Part shown: positions 45,186 through 55,446 of the stretch, in pieces
How the letters are laid out: every line of letters begins with the position of its first letter
Position numbering within the stretch: the stretch's first letter is position 1
Assembly (NCBI RefSeq): GCF_003259375.1
Contig: NZ_QLLN01000001.1
Span: forward strand, 101,360 to 165,359
DNA from: Arenibacter echinorum
GTDB taxonomy: Bacteria > Bacteroidota > Bacteroidia > Flavobacteriales > Flavobacteriaceae
Direction: 5' to 3'
Length of the DNA stretch: 64,000 bases
Position numbers and translations under genes: made by a program
The notes under the pieces: model-generated
Databases searched by the model: none
Told to the model about the DNA's origin: nothing
The model's input: the letters and a program-made list of their open reading frames with translations, nothing else

Positions 45186-46289
45186 TTACTGATATTGTAA
45201 TTTGGGTTTTTTGCCCAGTTCCTTCAGATGTTTGAAGTGCGAAATTATAGCTTTTCTTGTAGTTTTATATTCGTTGTATGGCAAATTAAACTCATTTGCA
45301 GTCTCTTTAACAATTTTGGCAATTTTTGTGTAATGTATATGACTAATATTTGGGAAAATATGATGTTCCACTTGATGGTTTAAGCCTCCTGTAAACCAGT
45401 TTACTATACGGTTTTTGGTGCCAAAGTTTACAGTGGTGAACAATTGATGAATGGCCCAAGTATTTTTCATGGTACCATCCTTTTCGGGAAGTGGCGTTTC
45501 CGCTTCGTCCACAACATGTGCCAATTGAAAAACTACGCTCAGAATTACTCCTGCAACATAATGCATTATGAAAAATCCTAAAAGAATTTTCCACCAGGCA
45601 ATATCTAGAAATACCATAGGTACTATGATCCAAACGGTTATATATATTAGTTTGGTTACTACCAGCATACTCCAGTTCATAAACGGATTTGGGAACTTGC
45701 CATAAGCCAATTTTCTTTTGGTATAGCGGTACATTTGCTGAAAATCTGTTGTTATAGCCCAGTTAAATGTGAGAAGGCCATATAGGAGTATGGAGTAAAA
45801 ATGCTGAAATTTATGGAATCTGTGCCATTTGGCATGCTTTGAAAACCTTAGGATCCTTCCAGCTTCCAAATCTTCATCGTGTTCATGTATATTGGTGTAG
45901 GTATGGTGCAGCACATTGTGTTGTACCTGCCAGTTGTATACGTTACCAGCAAGGATGTAGATACTTCCTCCCATGAGTTTGTTTACCCATTTTTTATTGG
46001 AATAGGAACCGTGGTTACCGTCGTGCATTACATTCATCCCAACTCCGGCCATGCCCACTCCCATGGTAATGGTCAGCAATAAATTGGCCCAATTTGGAAG
46101 TCCTAGGGTTAGAATTAGAAAATAGGGTGCCAAAAACAAGGCAAACATTACTGCGGTTTTTAAATGCAATTTCCAGTTCCCCGTCTTTTTAAGGTTGTTT
46201 TCCTTGAAATAATCATTAACGCGCTTATTTAGGGTTTTGAAAAACTGTGCAGAGTCTTTTCTTGAAAATCTTATGGGTTTATTATCCAT
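45186..46289 (-). CDS. Membrane fatty acid desaturase
   Basis: A 367-residue di-iron integral membrane desaturase. The three histidine boxes are HDGNH at 89-93, HNVLHH at 124-129 and HQVEHH near residue 312, in hydrophobic surroundings with about four to six membrane segments. The HQVEHH box (Q for first H) is the front-end/linoleoyl-CoA desaturase type, although no cytochrome b5 domain is fused. It probably introduces double bonds in membrane lipid acyl chains. The start is 117 bases from the divergent rsmG. Confidence 0.92.
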   Translation of the reverse strand: MDNKPIRFSRKDSAQFFKTLNKRVNDYFKENNLKKTGNWKLHLKTAVMFALFLAPYFLILTLGLPNWANLLLTITMGVGMAGVGMNVMHDGNHGSYSNKKWVNKLMGGSIYILAGNVYNWQVQHNVLHHTYTNIHEHDEDLEAGRILRFSKHAKWHRFHKFQHFYSILLYGLLTFNWAITTDFQQMYRYTKRKLAYGKFPNPFMNWSMLVVTKLIYITVWIIVPMVFLDIAWWKILLGFFIMHYVAGVILSVVFQLAHVVDEAETPLPEKDGTMKNTWAIHQLFTTVNFGTKNRIVNWFTGGLNHQVEHHIFPNISHIHYTKIAKIVKETANEFNLPYNEYKTTRKAIISHFKHLKELGKKPKLQYQ

Positions 46290-46377
46290 GATTTAATTTT
46301 TTGTAAATATACGGCAAATCGTGCCCAAATTATGTATAACTGCTTTGTTAAAACTTAGGCCATGCCCATTAAAGTGC

Positions 46378-46385
46378 TATTTTTG
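46378..46385 (+). promoter_or_regulatory. -7 box (TATTTTTG) of rsmG
   Basis: TATTTTTG matches TAnnTTTG 21 bases before the rsmG start. A TTTG at 46344-46347 is too far upstream to be an ideal -33 element. Confidence 0.4.
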
Positions 46386-46405
46386 CAAAAATTTAACGAA
46401 TCATA

Positions 46406-47041
46406 ATGGACTACACAATCATTTATAAATATTTTCCAGATTTAACGGATTTGCAGAAACAGCAATTTGAAAAATTGCAACATTTGTATCAGGATTGGAA
46501 CATAAAGATAAATGTAGTTTCCAGAAAGGATATAGATGAGCTGTATTTGCGTCATGTGCTACACTCATTGGCAATAGCCAAATTTCAAAAATTTAACCCA
46601 GGGGCGGAAGTCTTGGATGTAGGAACCGGAGGGGGTTTTCCTGGTATTCCCTTGGCCATTTTATTTCCAGAGACCCATTTTACACTAGTTGATGCCATTG
46701 GAAAAAAAATCAAAGTAGTTCAGGAAGTTGTGGCGGGACTGGAAATTGAAAATGTCACTGCGGTTAATTCAAGAGTGGAAGAAGTTAAAGGGCAGTTCGA
46801 TTTTATCGTAAGTAGGGCAGTAGCGGCAATGCCTACCTTTACACATTGGGTAAAAGGCAAAATAAAAAAGAAATCCGAACACGACCGTAAAAATGGAATC
46901 CTATACTTAAAGGGAGGGGATTTGGAAGAGGAATTAAAGGAATACCGTACGGTGGAAATATATAATCTTTCAGAAATTTTTGAAGAGGAATTCTTCGAAA
47001 CCAAAAAGTTGGTGTACTTACCAGTAAAATTTAAGGGCTAA
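46406..47041 (+). CDS. rsmG: 16S rRNA (guanine527-N7)-methyltransferase
   Basis: A 211-residue SAM-dependent enzyme that methylates G527 of 16S rRNA. The SAM motif EVLDVGTGGGFPGIPLAI is at about 69-86, preceded by the RsmG hallmark INVVSRKDIDELYLRHVLHSL. The FIVSRAVAAM motif follows near 134. Length is normal. Monocistronic. Confidence 0.95.
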   Translation: MDYTIIYKYFPDLTDLQKQQFEKLQHLYQDWNIKINVVSRKDIDELYLRHVLHSLAIAKFQKFNPGAEVLDVGTGGGFPGIPLAILFPETHFTLVDAIGKKIKVVQEVVAGLEIENVTAVNSRVEEVKGQFDFIVSRAVAAMPTFTHWVKGKIKKKSEHDRKNGILYLKGGDLEEELKEYRTVEIYNLSEIFEEEFFETKKLVYLPVKFKG

Positions 47042-47452
47042 TTCTATAAACTTAACATGTGGTAATAAGACTCCCTACAAGTTTTGGCGTATGCCTTAAT
47101 GTAATTGGGGATATTCCTAAATGAAAAACTTTTCGTTTTTTTCGGAGTTGTGTTTTCGATACTTTCTTTCATGACTTTGGGCTTTAGAGTTAACTTTAAA
47201 TTGACTATAAATTTACAATAAGTTAACGTTAAATTTACATTATAATTGTGAAAAAGTTGGTTTATTTTATGTTAAATCTATCCTTACGCCCTGGATTATT
47301 CCGAATTTAATGGTTTTGGTAGGTCCAAATAATAGATTTCACAATACAAACTTAGGGCCCTGCGGTTTTCTAAAGGATGCATTAAACTTTATAATAGGAA
47401 AGGCCCGTATCTGCAGAAAGCAAATACGGGCCTTGGCATTATAGTTTTTTCC
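47042..47452. other. Intergenic region between convergent rsmG and pruA
   Basis: The 411 AT-rich bases contain only the hairpin at 47400-47434. No ORF or RNA gene is supported. Confidence 0.5.
47400..47434. terminator. pruA: Hairpin downstream of pruA
   Basis: AAGGCCCGTAT pairs with ATACGGGCCTT (11 bp, 13-base loop), 19 bases beyond the pruA stop. The T tract on the minus strand is short (TTTCC), so it is a moderate terminator. Confidence 0.7.
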
Positions 47453-49081
47453 TTATCCCAAAAACGGGTATCTATAATCTACTGGAGTAACAAAAGTTTC
47501 CTTTATTAGTCTGGGGGATACCCAACGCAAAAGATTTTGTGCAGAACCGGCCTTGTCGTTGGTGCCAGAAGCTCGTGCACCACCAAATGGTTGCTGTCCT
47601 ACAACGGCACCAGTTGGTTTGTCGTTAATATAAAAGTTGCCCGCACAGTTCTGTAATGCTTTGGTTGCTTCGGCAATAGAATAACGATCTCCAGAGAGTA
47701 CGGCACCGGTAAGTGCGTATTCGGAGGTGCTATCTACCAATGTAAGCGTTTTGGACCAATCCTTGTCCTCATACACATAAATGGTGACCACAGGGCCGAA
47801 AAGTTCGGTTTCCATGGTGGTGTATTGTGGGTCGGTGGTAACAATTACTGTAGGCTCTATGAAGTAGCCCTTGGATTTGTCATAATTTCCGCCCACATAA
47901 ATTTCAGCATTCTTGTCCTTTTTGGCCTGGTCTATGTATTTGGCCAATTTGTCAAAAGAAGCTTCATGGATAACGGCTGTAATAAAGTTGCCCATATCCT
48001 CGGGGGAACCTGGTTTGTTAAACGATTCCACATCTGTTTTTACATAATCCAATATTTCTTTGGATATGGATTTTGGAAGATAAACCCTAGAGGCAGCACT
48101 ACATTTCTGGCCTTGGAATTCGAAAGCTCCCCTTACAATGGCAGTCGCAACCTGTTTTGGGTTGGCGGTAGGATGGGCAATAATAAAATCCTTGCCCCCA
48201 GTTTCGCCAACAATCCTAGGATAGGTTTTGTATTTGTGGATATTGTTTCCGATCTGCTTCCACAATTCTTTAAATACATGCGTGGATCCAGTGTAGTGGA
48301 TTCCGGCAAAATCCGGACTGTCCAAAGCTACTTTTGTAATCATTACAGGATCTCCGTAAACTACATTTATAACGCCATCGGGTAAACCGGCTTCCTTAAA
48401 GATATCCACGATTACCTTAGCGGAAAACACCTGACTGTCGCTGGGCTTCCACAATACCACATTTCCCATCATTGCCGCACTTGCAGGAAGGTTTCCGGCA
48501 ATTGCAGTGAAATTAAATGGGGTTATGGCGTAGATGAAACCCTCTAAAGGACGGTATTCCACCCTATTCCAAATACCTTCCGCAGAATCTGGTTGTTCCT
48601 CATAGATCTGTGACATGTATTCCACATTGAAACGAAGGAAATCTATAAGTTCACAGGCAGCATCAATCTCGGCCTGATGTATATTTTTTGACTGCGCAAT
48701 CATAGTTGCGGCGTTGATTTTTGCCCTATATGGACCCGATATCAATTCAGCAGCCTTTAGGAATATGGCAGCACGTTGTTCCCATGCCAGATCTGCCCAT
48801 TGTTTCCTAGCTTCTAAAGCGTTGGATACGGCATTGGACACATCTTCCTTACTGGCAGTATGGTATTGGCCAACTATGTGTTGATGGTCGTGGGGAGGGG
48901 AGATAGTTCTGGTGTTTCCAGTTTTTATATCTTTTCCGCTAATGTACATTGGAATGTCTGCGTTGCCATTGAAATATGCACTGTATTGTTTTAGTACTTC
49001 TTCCCGCTCTGCAGTGCCGGGGGCATAACTTTTAATAGGTTCGTTATATGCCGTGGGGACTTGAAAAAATCCTTTGCCCAT
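47453..49081 (-). CDS. pruA: L-glutamate gamma-semialdehyde (pyrroline-5-carboxylate) dehydrogenase
   Basis: A 542-residue aldehyde dehydrogenase that oxidises glutamate semialdehyde to glutamate in proline catabolism, using NAD+. The catalytic Cys327 is in FQGQKCSAASR, the general base Glu293 in VGETGGKDF, and the NAD-binding loop is YTGSTHVF. Opening and length fit the stand-alone eukaryote-like P5CDH form rather than the PutA fusion. No proline dehydrogenase gene is in the window. A good -7 box lies 30 bases upstream. Confidence 0.93.
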   Translation of the reverse strand: MGKGFFQVPTAYNEPIKSYAPGTAEREEVLKQYSAYFNGNADIPMYISGKDIKTGNTRTISPPHDHQHIVGQYHTASKEDVSNAVSNALEARKQWADLAWEQRAAIFLKAAELISGPYRAKINAATMIAQSKNIHQAEIDAACELIDFLRFNVEYMSQIYEEQPDSAEGIWNRVEYRPLEGFIYAITPFNFTAIAGNLPASAAMMGNVVLWKPSDSQVFSAKVIVDIFKEAGLPDGVINVVYGDPVMITKVALDSPDFAGIHYTGSTHVFKELWKQIGNNIHKYKTYPRIVGETGGKDFIIAHPTANPKQVATAIVRGAFEFQGQKCSAASRVYLPKSISKEILDYVKTDVESFNKPGSPEDMGNFITAVIHEASFDKLAKYIDQAKKDKNAEIYVGGNYDKSKGYFIEPTVIVTTDPQYTTMETELFGPVVTIYVYEDKDWSKTLTLVDSTSEYALTGAVLSGDRYSIAEATKALQNCAGNFYINDKPTGAVVGQQPFGGARASGTNDKAGSAQNLLRWVSPRLIKETFVTPVDYRYPFLG

Positions 49082-49111
49082 GATAATTTTTTTTTAAGTT
49101 CAAATTCACGG

Positions 49112-49119
49112 CAAAGGTA
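49112..49119 (-). promoter_or_regulatory. pruA: -7 box (TACCTTTG) of pruA
   Basis: An exact TAnnTTTG match on the minus strand, 31 bases before the start codon. Confidence 0.55.
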
Positions 49120-49290
49120 CTAAATGCATTAGCGAAAATAAAGCTAAGTGCTATGTGAATTTTGGAATATGGGGAAAGAATTCCAATTTTAAGTGAAAGG
49201 AATGGAAGTAACTGTTGTTGTGTTACAACGCACAGCATTTTCCATAAAATAACATAATGGAAATATGAGTAAAAAAGAAGGGTTTGAAAT

Positions 49291-49677
49291 TTAATTTAGT
49301 GCAAATGGGGCACTAAACTTAAATGTGGGAATGTATACCCTGAATTTCTCGGAATTATTTATTCCTACCATATTGTAATGGCCCTTCATGGCCCCAATGG
49401 TGGAAGCCAATAGGCATCCTGAACTGTAAGTATGGGATTCTCCAGGTTTAATAACCGGCTTTTTGCCAATTACCCCTTCGCCGTCCAATACTTCCAATTC
49501 GTTCAAGGAATCATAAATCTGCCAATGACGAGATGTTAGTTGAACCGAATCCTTGCTTTGGTTTTCTATGGTTATGGTATAGCCGAAAGCAAAATGCATT
49601 TTGTAGTTCTTGAAAAAAGTTCCTTCAAAACTGGTGTTTACCGAAATTTTAATGCCTTTTGTTACCTGTGTTATCAT
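49291..49677 (-). CDS. apaG: ApaG-domain protein
   Basis: A 128-residue protein consisting only of the ApaG (DUF525) immunoglobulin-like domain. The family pattern is visible in YTITIENQSKDSVQLTSRHWQIYDSL and PVIKPGESHTYSSGCLL. ApaG was linked to cobalt/magnesium resistance in enterobacteria; its molecular action is unclear. There is a TATCTTTG box on the minus strand at 49824-49831, about 150 bases upstream. Confidence 0.93.
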   Translation of the reverse strand: MITQVTKGIKISVNTSFEGTFFKNYKMHFAFGYTITIENQSKDSVQLTSRHWQIYDSLNELEVLDGEGVIGKKPVIKPGESHTYSSGCLLASTIGAMKGHYNMVGINNSEKFRVYIPTFKFSAPFALN

Positions 49678-50227
49678 AAGATCGGATTCTAATATGTAAA
49701 TAAACTTCCCATTGTAAGCACTAAAATCTATAGTGCCATCAAAACAAAAAATACAGTATTTTCAGATATGTATTTAATGCGGTTATCAATCTACCTTGCT
49801 CAAAGGAATTCCACATTGTTTTACAAAGATAAAACGCAAATGTTACAATTTATCTTAAAATTATAATTCTTTTAAAATGAATTAGGGACCTTTAAAAAGC
49901 AATTAGTCAGCAAGATAAACAACAACTACAAATTATAAAAGTTAATACAGATATAATCGGTGTAATTATAATTATTTCTGCTATAAGTCAATACAATCGA
50001 TTTCTGCACCACAGTCCAAAGCAATTGATGAAATTTTGTGCTGCTTCCCAAACTATATTATAAGTTTCAATTATACGTTAAGATTTTGCAACTATCGGTT
50101 CACTCGGATACTAATGTATGTAATCTCACTCAAATTTATTTAAGGTGAAAAAGGCAGCAATTAATGAATATTGGATTATTTTTATTTGTAATCGATTTTT
50201 AATTGTGGAAATTTGTCAAAAGGTATT
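49678..50227. other. Long divergent intergenic region apaG/PBP1A
   Basis: The 550 AT-rich bases include a possible apaG -7 box (TATCTTTG, minus, 49824-49831) and, at 49990-50002, the 13-mer AATACAATCGATT that equals most of the left part of the LacI operator at 18861; the right arm is absent. A GTG-initiated 28-codon ORF ends within the PBP1A start codon (ATGA overlap) but has no other support. Confidence 0.4.
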
Positions 50228-52633
50228 ATGATAATTGAAGGTGTAAAAAGTGTTTTGGCACAAACTTGGTCAAGGTTCCGTAGATTTATAGTCTATGTTA
50301 GGCAGCATCCCTTTAAATCATTGCTATTTGCGGCTATTGCCGGTTTTTGTAGCCTGTTTTTACTTTTTCTGGTTATTTACCTAGGTGCTTTTGGGAAATT
50401 ACCGAGCAAAGCCTATTTAAAAACCCTAAAAAACCCTGTTACCTCTACAATCTATGCCTCCAATAAAGAGCCAATAGGGTATTATTATCTTCAAAACAGA
50501 TCCAATGCAGATAGTTCGCAAATAAAACCTGCCCTAATGCAGGCACTTGTAGCAACGGAAGATTCGCGGTTTTATGAGCATAGGGGGATAGACTACAAGA
50601 GTTATGCAAGGGTATTGATAAAATCTATCATTTTGCAACAAAATGCAGGTGGTGGTAGTACCATTACCCAACAGGTGGCCAAAAATTTGTTCGGTAGGGA
50701 GCAACAGTTCTTCCTTTCTACGCCTATCAATAAAATTAGGGAGATATTCATTGCCAGAAGGTTGGAAAGTATCTACGATAAGGAGGATATTATATTGCTG
50801 TACTTTAATACAGTTTCTTTTGGGGAAAATATCTATGGAATCGAAAAGGCGGCATTTCGTTTTTTTAATAAGGCGCCAGAACAATTGACCTTGCCCGAAA
50901 GCGCCACTTTGGTGGGGCTCCTTAAGGCCCCGTCCTATTATAATCCAAGAAATTTTCCGGAAAGGGCAGAACAGAGACGGAATGTGGTGCTATCCCAAAT
51001 GCTTAAATACGATTATATTACCCCTGAAACTTTTGAAGAGTCCCAAGCTCCCTTGAAATTGGATTATCAGACTCCTAAAAAGGTATCTTCCTTTTCTGCA
51101 TACTTCAAAGATTATGTAGCAGCGGAGTTTGCCCTATGGGCCGAAGATAATCCTGCTCCTGACGGGCATACTTACGATTTGGAGGCGGACGGGTTAAATA
51201 TTTATACCACTTTAAATACCAACATACAGAAATATGCGGAAGCAGCCCTCCACAGACAGGCGGACAATCTTCAGAAACTTATGGATACCTATTGGGCAGC
51301 GGCAACCACAGAGGGAGGTAGGGAGGCGCTACTTCAAAAATTGATGGATCAAAATAGGGAATTACAGCAAATGCGACAAGGGGGTAGGACCGAGGCGGAA
51401 ATAGCAGCCTTTGTCAAGGAAAAGCGGAAAAGAAAATATTGGGTAATCGGTAAGGGGTATGAAGAGCAAATGCAGTCGTTGGAAGATTCTATCGCGAAAA
51501 GTATCAATAGATTACATGCCGGAGTCATAGCGCTCAGTAGTAATTCTGGTAGGATAATGGGCTATGTAGGCGGTATCGATTACGGATTTAGCCAAATAGA
51601 CAATGTTGTTACGCCAAGGCAGGTAGGCTCTACTTTTAAGCCTATTACCTATTTGGCAGCTTTGCAGGCGGGGGAGGATCCCTGTAACTATTACGACAAC
51701 AATTTAATAACATATTCCAAATATGAGGATTGGAGACCGCGAAATTCGAATAATAAGTACGGGGGCAGTTATGCCATGCATGGTGCCTTGGCAAATTCCA
51801 TAAATACGGTTTCGGTGACCCTGCAACTGAGGACGGGAACGGATAAGGTCTTGGACCAGGCAAAGAAAATGGGAATAGAATCGGAACTTCCGAATGTGCC
51901 CTCCATCGTATTGGGCACGGCCGATATCAGTTTGTTGGAAATGGTAACTGCCTATGCCAGTATTTCCAATGGAGGAAACAGAATAAAACCCTATGCCATT
52001 GACCGCATAGAAGATGAACAGGGCAATGTTTTATTCGAAGCAAAACCTCGGTACGAAGGAAGTGTGGCGAGCAGCGAGAATATTAAGGCCTTGCAAAAAA
52101 TGATGGATGGTGTTATTAGGGATGGCACTGGGTCGCGTTTGTTGGGCTATGAGATTCCCTTCAATATTATTGGAAAGACGGGAACCACCCAGAATAATAA
52201 CGATGGCTGGTTTATTGGTTGTTCCCCCGAGCTGGTTGTCGGTTCTTGGGTGGGCACCTTTGATAAACGGGTACAATTTTCGTCTACGAGTATGGGATCT
52301 GGAGCCAATACTGCTTTGCCAATTGTAGCCTCCATATTTAAAAATTTGAGCTATTGGAAAAGACCTTTGCTCACCAATTTTGTGTACGATTTTGATTATT
52401 TTCCCTGTAGGCCTTTTGTGGAATCCAATGCAACGGAGGCTTTTGAGCTGGCTCAGTCAGATTCTACCTATTTACAGGAATTGCGAATTAAGGATACCCT
52501 TGCCATACTAAAAGATAAGCCCATAGCAATTGATAGCGTACAAGGAATTTTTCCTGGCGAAATACCCTTGGATTCCATATCAAAGGATAGTCTTACAATC
52601 GATATCGATATTTCCAAAACAAATGTTGATTAG
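50228..52633 (+). CDS. Bifunctional penicillin-binding protein 1A
   Basis: An 801-residue class A PBP that polymerises and cross-links peptidoglycan. After one membrane segment (about residues 32-57) comes the GT51 domain: ATEDSRFYEHRGIDYKSYAR and GGSTITQQVAKNL with the catalytic glutamate in the former. The transpeptidase domain shows SxxK in QVGSTFKPI, SxN in ANSINTVS and KTG in IGKTGTTQNN. I chose the ATG at 50228 because AAAGG lies just before it; a TTG at 50213 would add five residues. No terminator is seen. Confidence 0.93.
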   Translation: MIIEGVKSVLAQTWSRFRRFIVYVRQHPFKSLLFAAIAGFCSLFLLFLVIYLGAFGKLPSKAYLKTLKNPVTSTIYASNKEPIGYYYLQNRSNADSSQIKPALMQALVATEDSRFYEHRGIDYKSYARVLIKSIILQQNAGGGSTITQQVAKNLFGREQQFFLSTPINKIREIFIARRLESIYDKEDIILLYFNTVSFGENIYGIEKAAFRFFNKAPEQLTLPESATLVGLLKAPSYYNPRNFPERAEQRRNVVLSQMLKYDYITPETFEESQAPLKLDYQTPKKVSSFSAYFKDYVAAEFALWAEDNPAPDGHTYDLEADGLNIYTTLNTNIQKYAEAALHRQADNLQKLMDTYWAAATTEGGREALLQKLMDQNRELQQMRQGGRTEAEIAAFVKEKRKRKYWVIGKGYEEQMQSLEDSIAKSINRLHAGVIALSSNSGRIMGYVGGIDYGFSQIDNVVTPRQVGSTFKPITYLAALQAGEDPCNYYDNNLITYSKYEDWRPRNSNNKYGGSYAMHGALANSINTVSVTLQLRTGTDKVLDQAKKMGIESELPNVPSIVLGTADISLLEMVTAYASISNGGNRIKPYAIDRIEDEQGNVLFEAKPRYEGSVASSENIKALQKMMDGVIRDGTGSRLLGYEIPFNIIGKTGTTQNNNDGWFIGCSPELVVGSWVGTFDKRVQFSSTSMGSGANTALPIVASIFKNLSYWKRPLLTNFVYDFDYFPCRPFVESNATEAFELAQSDSTYLQELRIKDTLAILKDKPIAIDSVQGIFPGEIPLDSISKDSLTIDIDISKTNVD

Positions 52634-52708
52634 AGATGTAGCTACAATCTAGGATTTGCTTTTAGCAATGGTAAAAAGAAACCTTTTTAATCATAAATAG
52701 TATACAAA

Positions 52709-55018
52709 TTGATAAATACAATTGTTTATATAGCTCATTATTTCAAAAGAAATAGAGGTAGAACTTTTCTCATGCTAACAATGGTTTTAGTACTTGGTTG
52801 TTCCCAAAGTTCAAAAACCAGTTTTGGCACTAATTATTTGAAAATAAGTATAAATGAAAAGGGCTTTATTTATAGCATTAAAGACCTTACAAAGCCTCAG
52901 CCAAGGGAGTTGAGTCCTTCTGATAGGCCCTCTCCATTATTGACTTTGTATAATAGCAAGCTAGACACTTTGTACCGTCCGCTGAGTGCTGAATTTAACA
53001 AGTCACATAGCCTTATAGAGCTTGTCTTTCCCAACAATTCCAAGGCTGAAATCAGAGTTGAGCCGAAGGACAAGTATCTAAAATTTACCCTTGTTTCCTT
53101 GACCAATCGGGAAGATATTGAAGGTGTGCAATGGGGATCCATCCATACCAATATTACCAATCTTTTTGGGGAAATCATTGGAGTGGCCCGGGATACCAGT
53201 GAAACCGTTAATTATGCCATCGGGATGCTTGCCTTGGATGACAATACCTTGGGCGGCACCTCCAGGACTATTGGAGACGCAGCACCTTTTCAATATGTTA
53301 TCCACTCTCCAGATACTATCCAATATCCATTACCGGATGACCTACATGAAGGGCAAATTTTTACCTTGGGCGGCAACGGAATTAGTGATGTAGCTTTTTA
53401 TGCCCACAAGGAACCTTATTATAGGATTTTGTATGGCAATGCTGCCGAAATTGATAATAAGGGAAGGATCTCTATCACCTACAATTCAAGGGACAGAACA
53501 AAAAAAAGAGAGGTCTATTTTTCGCTGATACCCAATATGGAGGCAAATACGCCCAATCATTTGCAAGTTGAACCTGTGCCTGGTGTTGATTATATTGGGT
53601 CTTCGGTAGCCTTATGGGGCAGTCCGGATAGCACGGCCTTGATGAACGTAATTCAGGATATTGTTTTGAATGAAGGACTTCCCTATCCCACCATAGATGG
53701 AAAATGGGTAAAAGACCCTACTGCCTATGTTCCGGACGCCATTACCAGTGGAGGTCTTTACGATAGTATTATATCCTATACCTCCAGATTGGGCTTTAAG
53801 GCGATCAGTCTGTACGATCAGAGCTTTTTGCGTCCAGATCGCGGTAACGATGGATATATAGACGGGAAGGATTTCCAAAAGCAACCATTGAAGCTGACCT
53901 CTGGTAATTTGTCGCATAAGGAGTTTGCCAAGATGGCTGCAAAATACGGGCTTACGATTGGGAGGACCCCTATAACAACTTCATTGGCCCCGGGGACCAA
54001 GGATGCAAGCCCAATTCCCAGTGATAGTCTATGTTGCCAACAAAAGCGCTTGTTGGTAAATAATATTGGCACAACAGATACCCTAATATTTGTAGATGAT
54101 CCCAAGTATTTGAACGAGATTGCCAGTTGGGAGGGTCATGCCAAAAACCTGAATATGGTAAAAATAGGGAAGGAGCTTATCCATTATCTTGGAGTATCGG
54201 AAGAGGAACCCTATCGCCTTTTAAATGTAGAACGGGGCTATTGGGGAACCACACCTGCAGAACACAGAACCAATGATACTATATGCAAATTACAGGTTAC
54301 AATTAATTACGGCTATGACGGATTGATACCCAATTTGCAGCTTCAGGATAAAATTGCAGAGTATTATGCCGATGTAAGTTATATTAACGGCCTGGGCTAT
54401 TACGATTTTGACGGGCAGGAGTTTTTGTTCAATAACGGGCATGGTTATTATTCTGCCAAACGCTTTTTTAGAAAAATGTTCGACAGGGCCGCTATGCATG
54501 GAATTCCTTCTATCCGATTTACGGGCGCTACCTTATCCGAAGGTTCATGGCATTATCAAAGTATTTGGAACGTAGGAGGGGGGAAGAATTTATATGATGT
54601 GGAAACTAGGGAATGGGGAAGTACAACAAGCCAGGGCAAAGATCTTAGGGATGTAACCTATGCCAATTATTTTCCCGTGGGAATGGGTGGAAATTTCCCT
54701 ATCAAAGCCAATTCCACTGTCGAGCACTATGAGCATATACAGGCAATTTCGGTAGGGCTAGGTACTACCTATAGTCTCTATTTAAATCAGAAAGATGTGG
54801 AAAGCTGTCCTGAAAAGGAGGCCATATTTAAGGTGATCAGAACTTGGGAAAATGCTAGGGCAGCAAATGCCTTTCCTAGGGATGTAAAAAAACTATTAAC
54901 AAAGCCTGAAAAGAATTGGAGATTGCTCGATGGGGAAAACAAGGATACCTGGATATTAAACGAATTAAAGGATGGCAAAAACGTTAAAAGCTATATATTG
55001 AACAGGGTTCAGGGGTAG
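52709..55018 (+). CDS. Lipoprotein resembling a beta-sandwich plus TIM-barrel glycosidase, family not recognised
   Basis: About 769 residues. The lipoprotein signal ends at Cys31 (LVLGCSQSS); basic residues Lys13 to Arg18 form its n-region, which favours the upstream TTG at 52709 over the ATG at 52772. Residues about 40-290 are strand-rich, and 310-720 look like a barrel: LGFKAISLYDQSFL, FAKMAAKYGLTIGRTP, and DVSYINGLGYYDFDGQEF with acidic residues near 567-570 of the kind used as nucleophiles. I cannot place it in a CAZy family. It starts 75 bases after PBP1A. A polysaccharide-active role is a guess from architecture. Confidence 0.7.
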   Translation: MINTIVYIAHYFKRNRGRTFLMLTMVLVLGCSQSSKTSFGTNYLKISINEKGFIYSIKDLTKPQPRELSPSDRPSPLLTLYNSKLDTLYRPLSAEFNKSHSLIELVFPNNSKAEIRVEPKDKYLKFTLVSLTNREDIEGVQWGSIHTNITNLFGEIIGVARDTSETVNYAIGMLALDDNTLGGTSRTIGDAAPFQYVIHSPDTIQYPLPDDLHEGQIFTLGGNGISDVAFYAHKEPYYRILYGNAAEIDNKGRISITYNSRDRTKKREVYFSLIPNMEANTPNHLQVEPVPGVDYIGSSVALWGSPDSTALMNVIQDIVLNEGLPYPTIDGKWVKDPTAYVPDAITSGGLYDSIISYTSRLGFKAISLYDQSFLRPDRGNDGYIDGKDFQKQPLKLTSGNLSHKEFAKMAAKYGLTIGRTPITTSLAPGTKDASPIPSDSLCCQQKRLLVNNIGTTDTLIFVDDPKYLNEIASWEGHAKNLNMVKIGKELIHYLGVSEEEPYRLLNVERGYWGTTPAEHRTNDTICKLQVTINYGYDGLIPNLQLQDKIAEYYADVSYINGLGYYDFDGQEFLFNNGHGYYSAKRFFRKMFDRAAMHGIPSIRFTGATLSEGSWHYQSIWNVGGGKNLYDVETREWGSTTSQGKDLRDVTYANYFPVGMGGNFPIKANSTVEHYEHIQAISVGLGTTYSLYLNQKDVESCPEKEAIFKVIRTWENARAANAFPRDVKKLLTKPEKNWRLLDGENKDTWILNELKDGKNVKSYILNRVQG

Positions 55019-55446
55019 TAGATCATTAAAAATGATGTTGGGGTAAGATATATTGGTTTTAGAGCAAATCTAATTTTTTTCAACGTTTCTGGCCATGAGA
55101 GTGATTGAGTTTAATTAACTTTTGCCGGAGTCCTAAACCTATTAGTAAATACCGACCATAGGCAAATCGTGTAAACTATTATTTGAAATGCAGCTTTATC
55201 CGTTGAATTGCAAGTGATTGGAATAAAATACGCCGTTTTGGTTTGTATTTTTTACCTACATTTGTAAAAACAAAATTTATAGGAAAAATATTACTTTATA
55301 AAAATTTAGACTTACCCAACTAAGGAGCGTTAAATCCTTGGCATTATTTCTGTGATTATTTTGGCTTAGTAATAACCCAATGTAATCATTCGGAGAGAAC
55401 AGTGCACTAGCGATTTGAATGAGCCCTTTTTACACTTTTTAAGGTT
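55019..55446. other. Intergenic region with promoter of the response regulator
   Basis: The 428 AT-rich bases contain a convincing promoter at 55237-55264 (TTTG, 16 bases, TACATTTG). If used, the leader of the response regulator mRNA is about 180 bases long. No ORF is supported. Confidence 0.45.
55237..55264 (+). promoter_or_regulatory. -33/-7 promoter of the response regulator
   Basis: TTTG at 55237-55240 and TACATTTG at 55257-55264, 16 bases apart; the known spacing range is slightly longer. Confidence 0.45.

Noticed and set aside
49990-50002. AATACAATCGATT, 13 bases identical to part of the LacI operator, upstream of PBP1A
   Set aside because: The right arm is missing and there is no functional link between PBP1A and uronate catabolism; likely chance in AT-rich DNA.
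50145-50231. GTG-started 28-codon ORF overlapping the PBP1A start
   Set aside because: The ATGA overlap is suggestive of a leader peptide, but nothing else supports translation.
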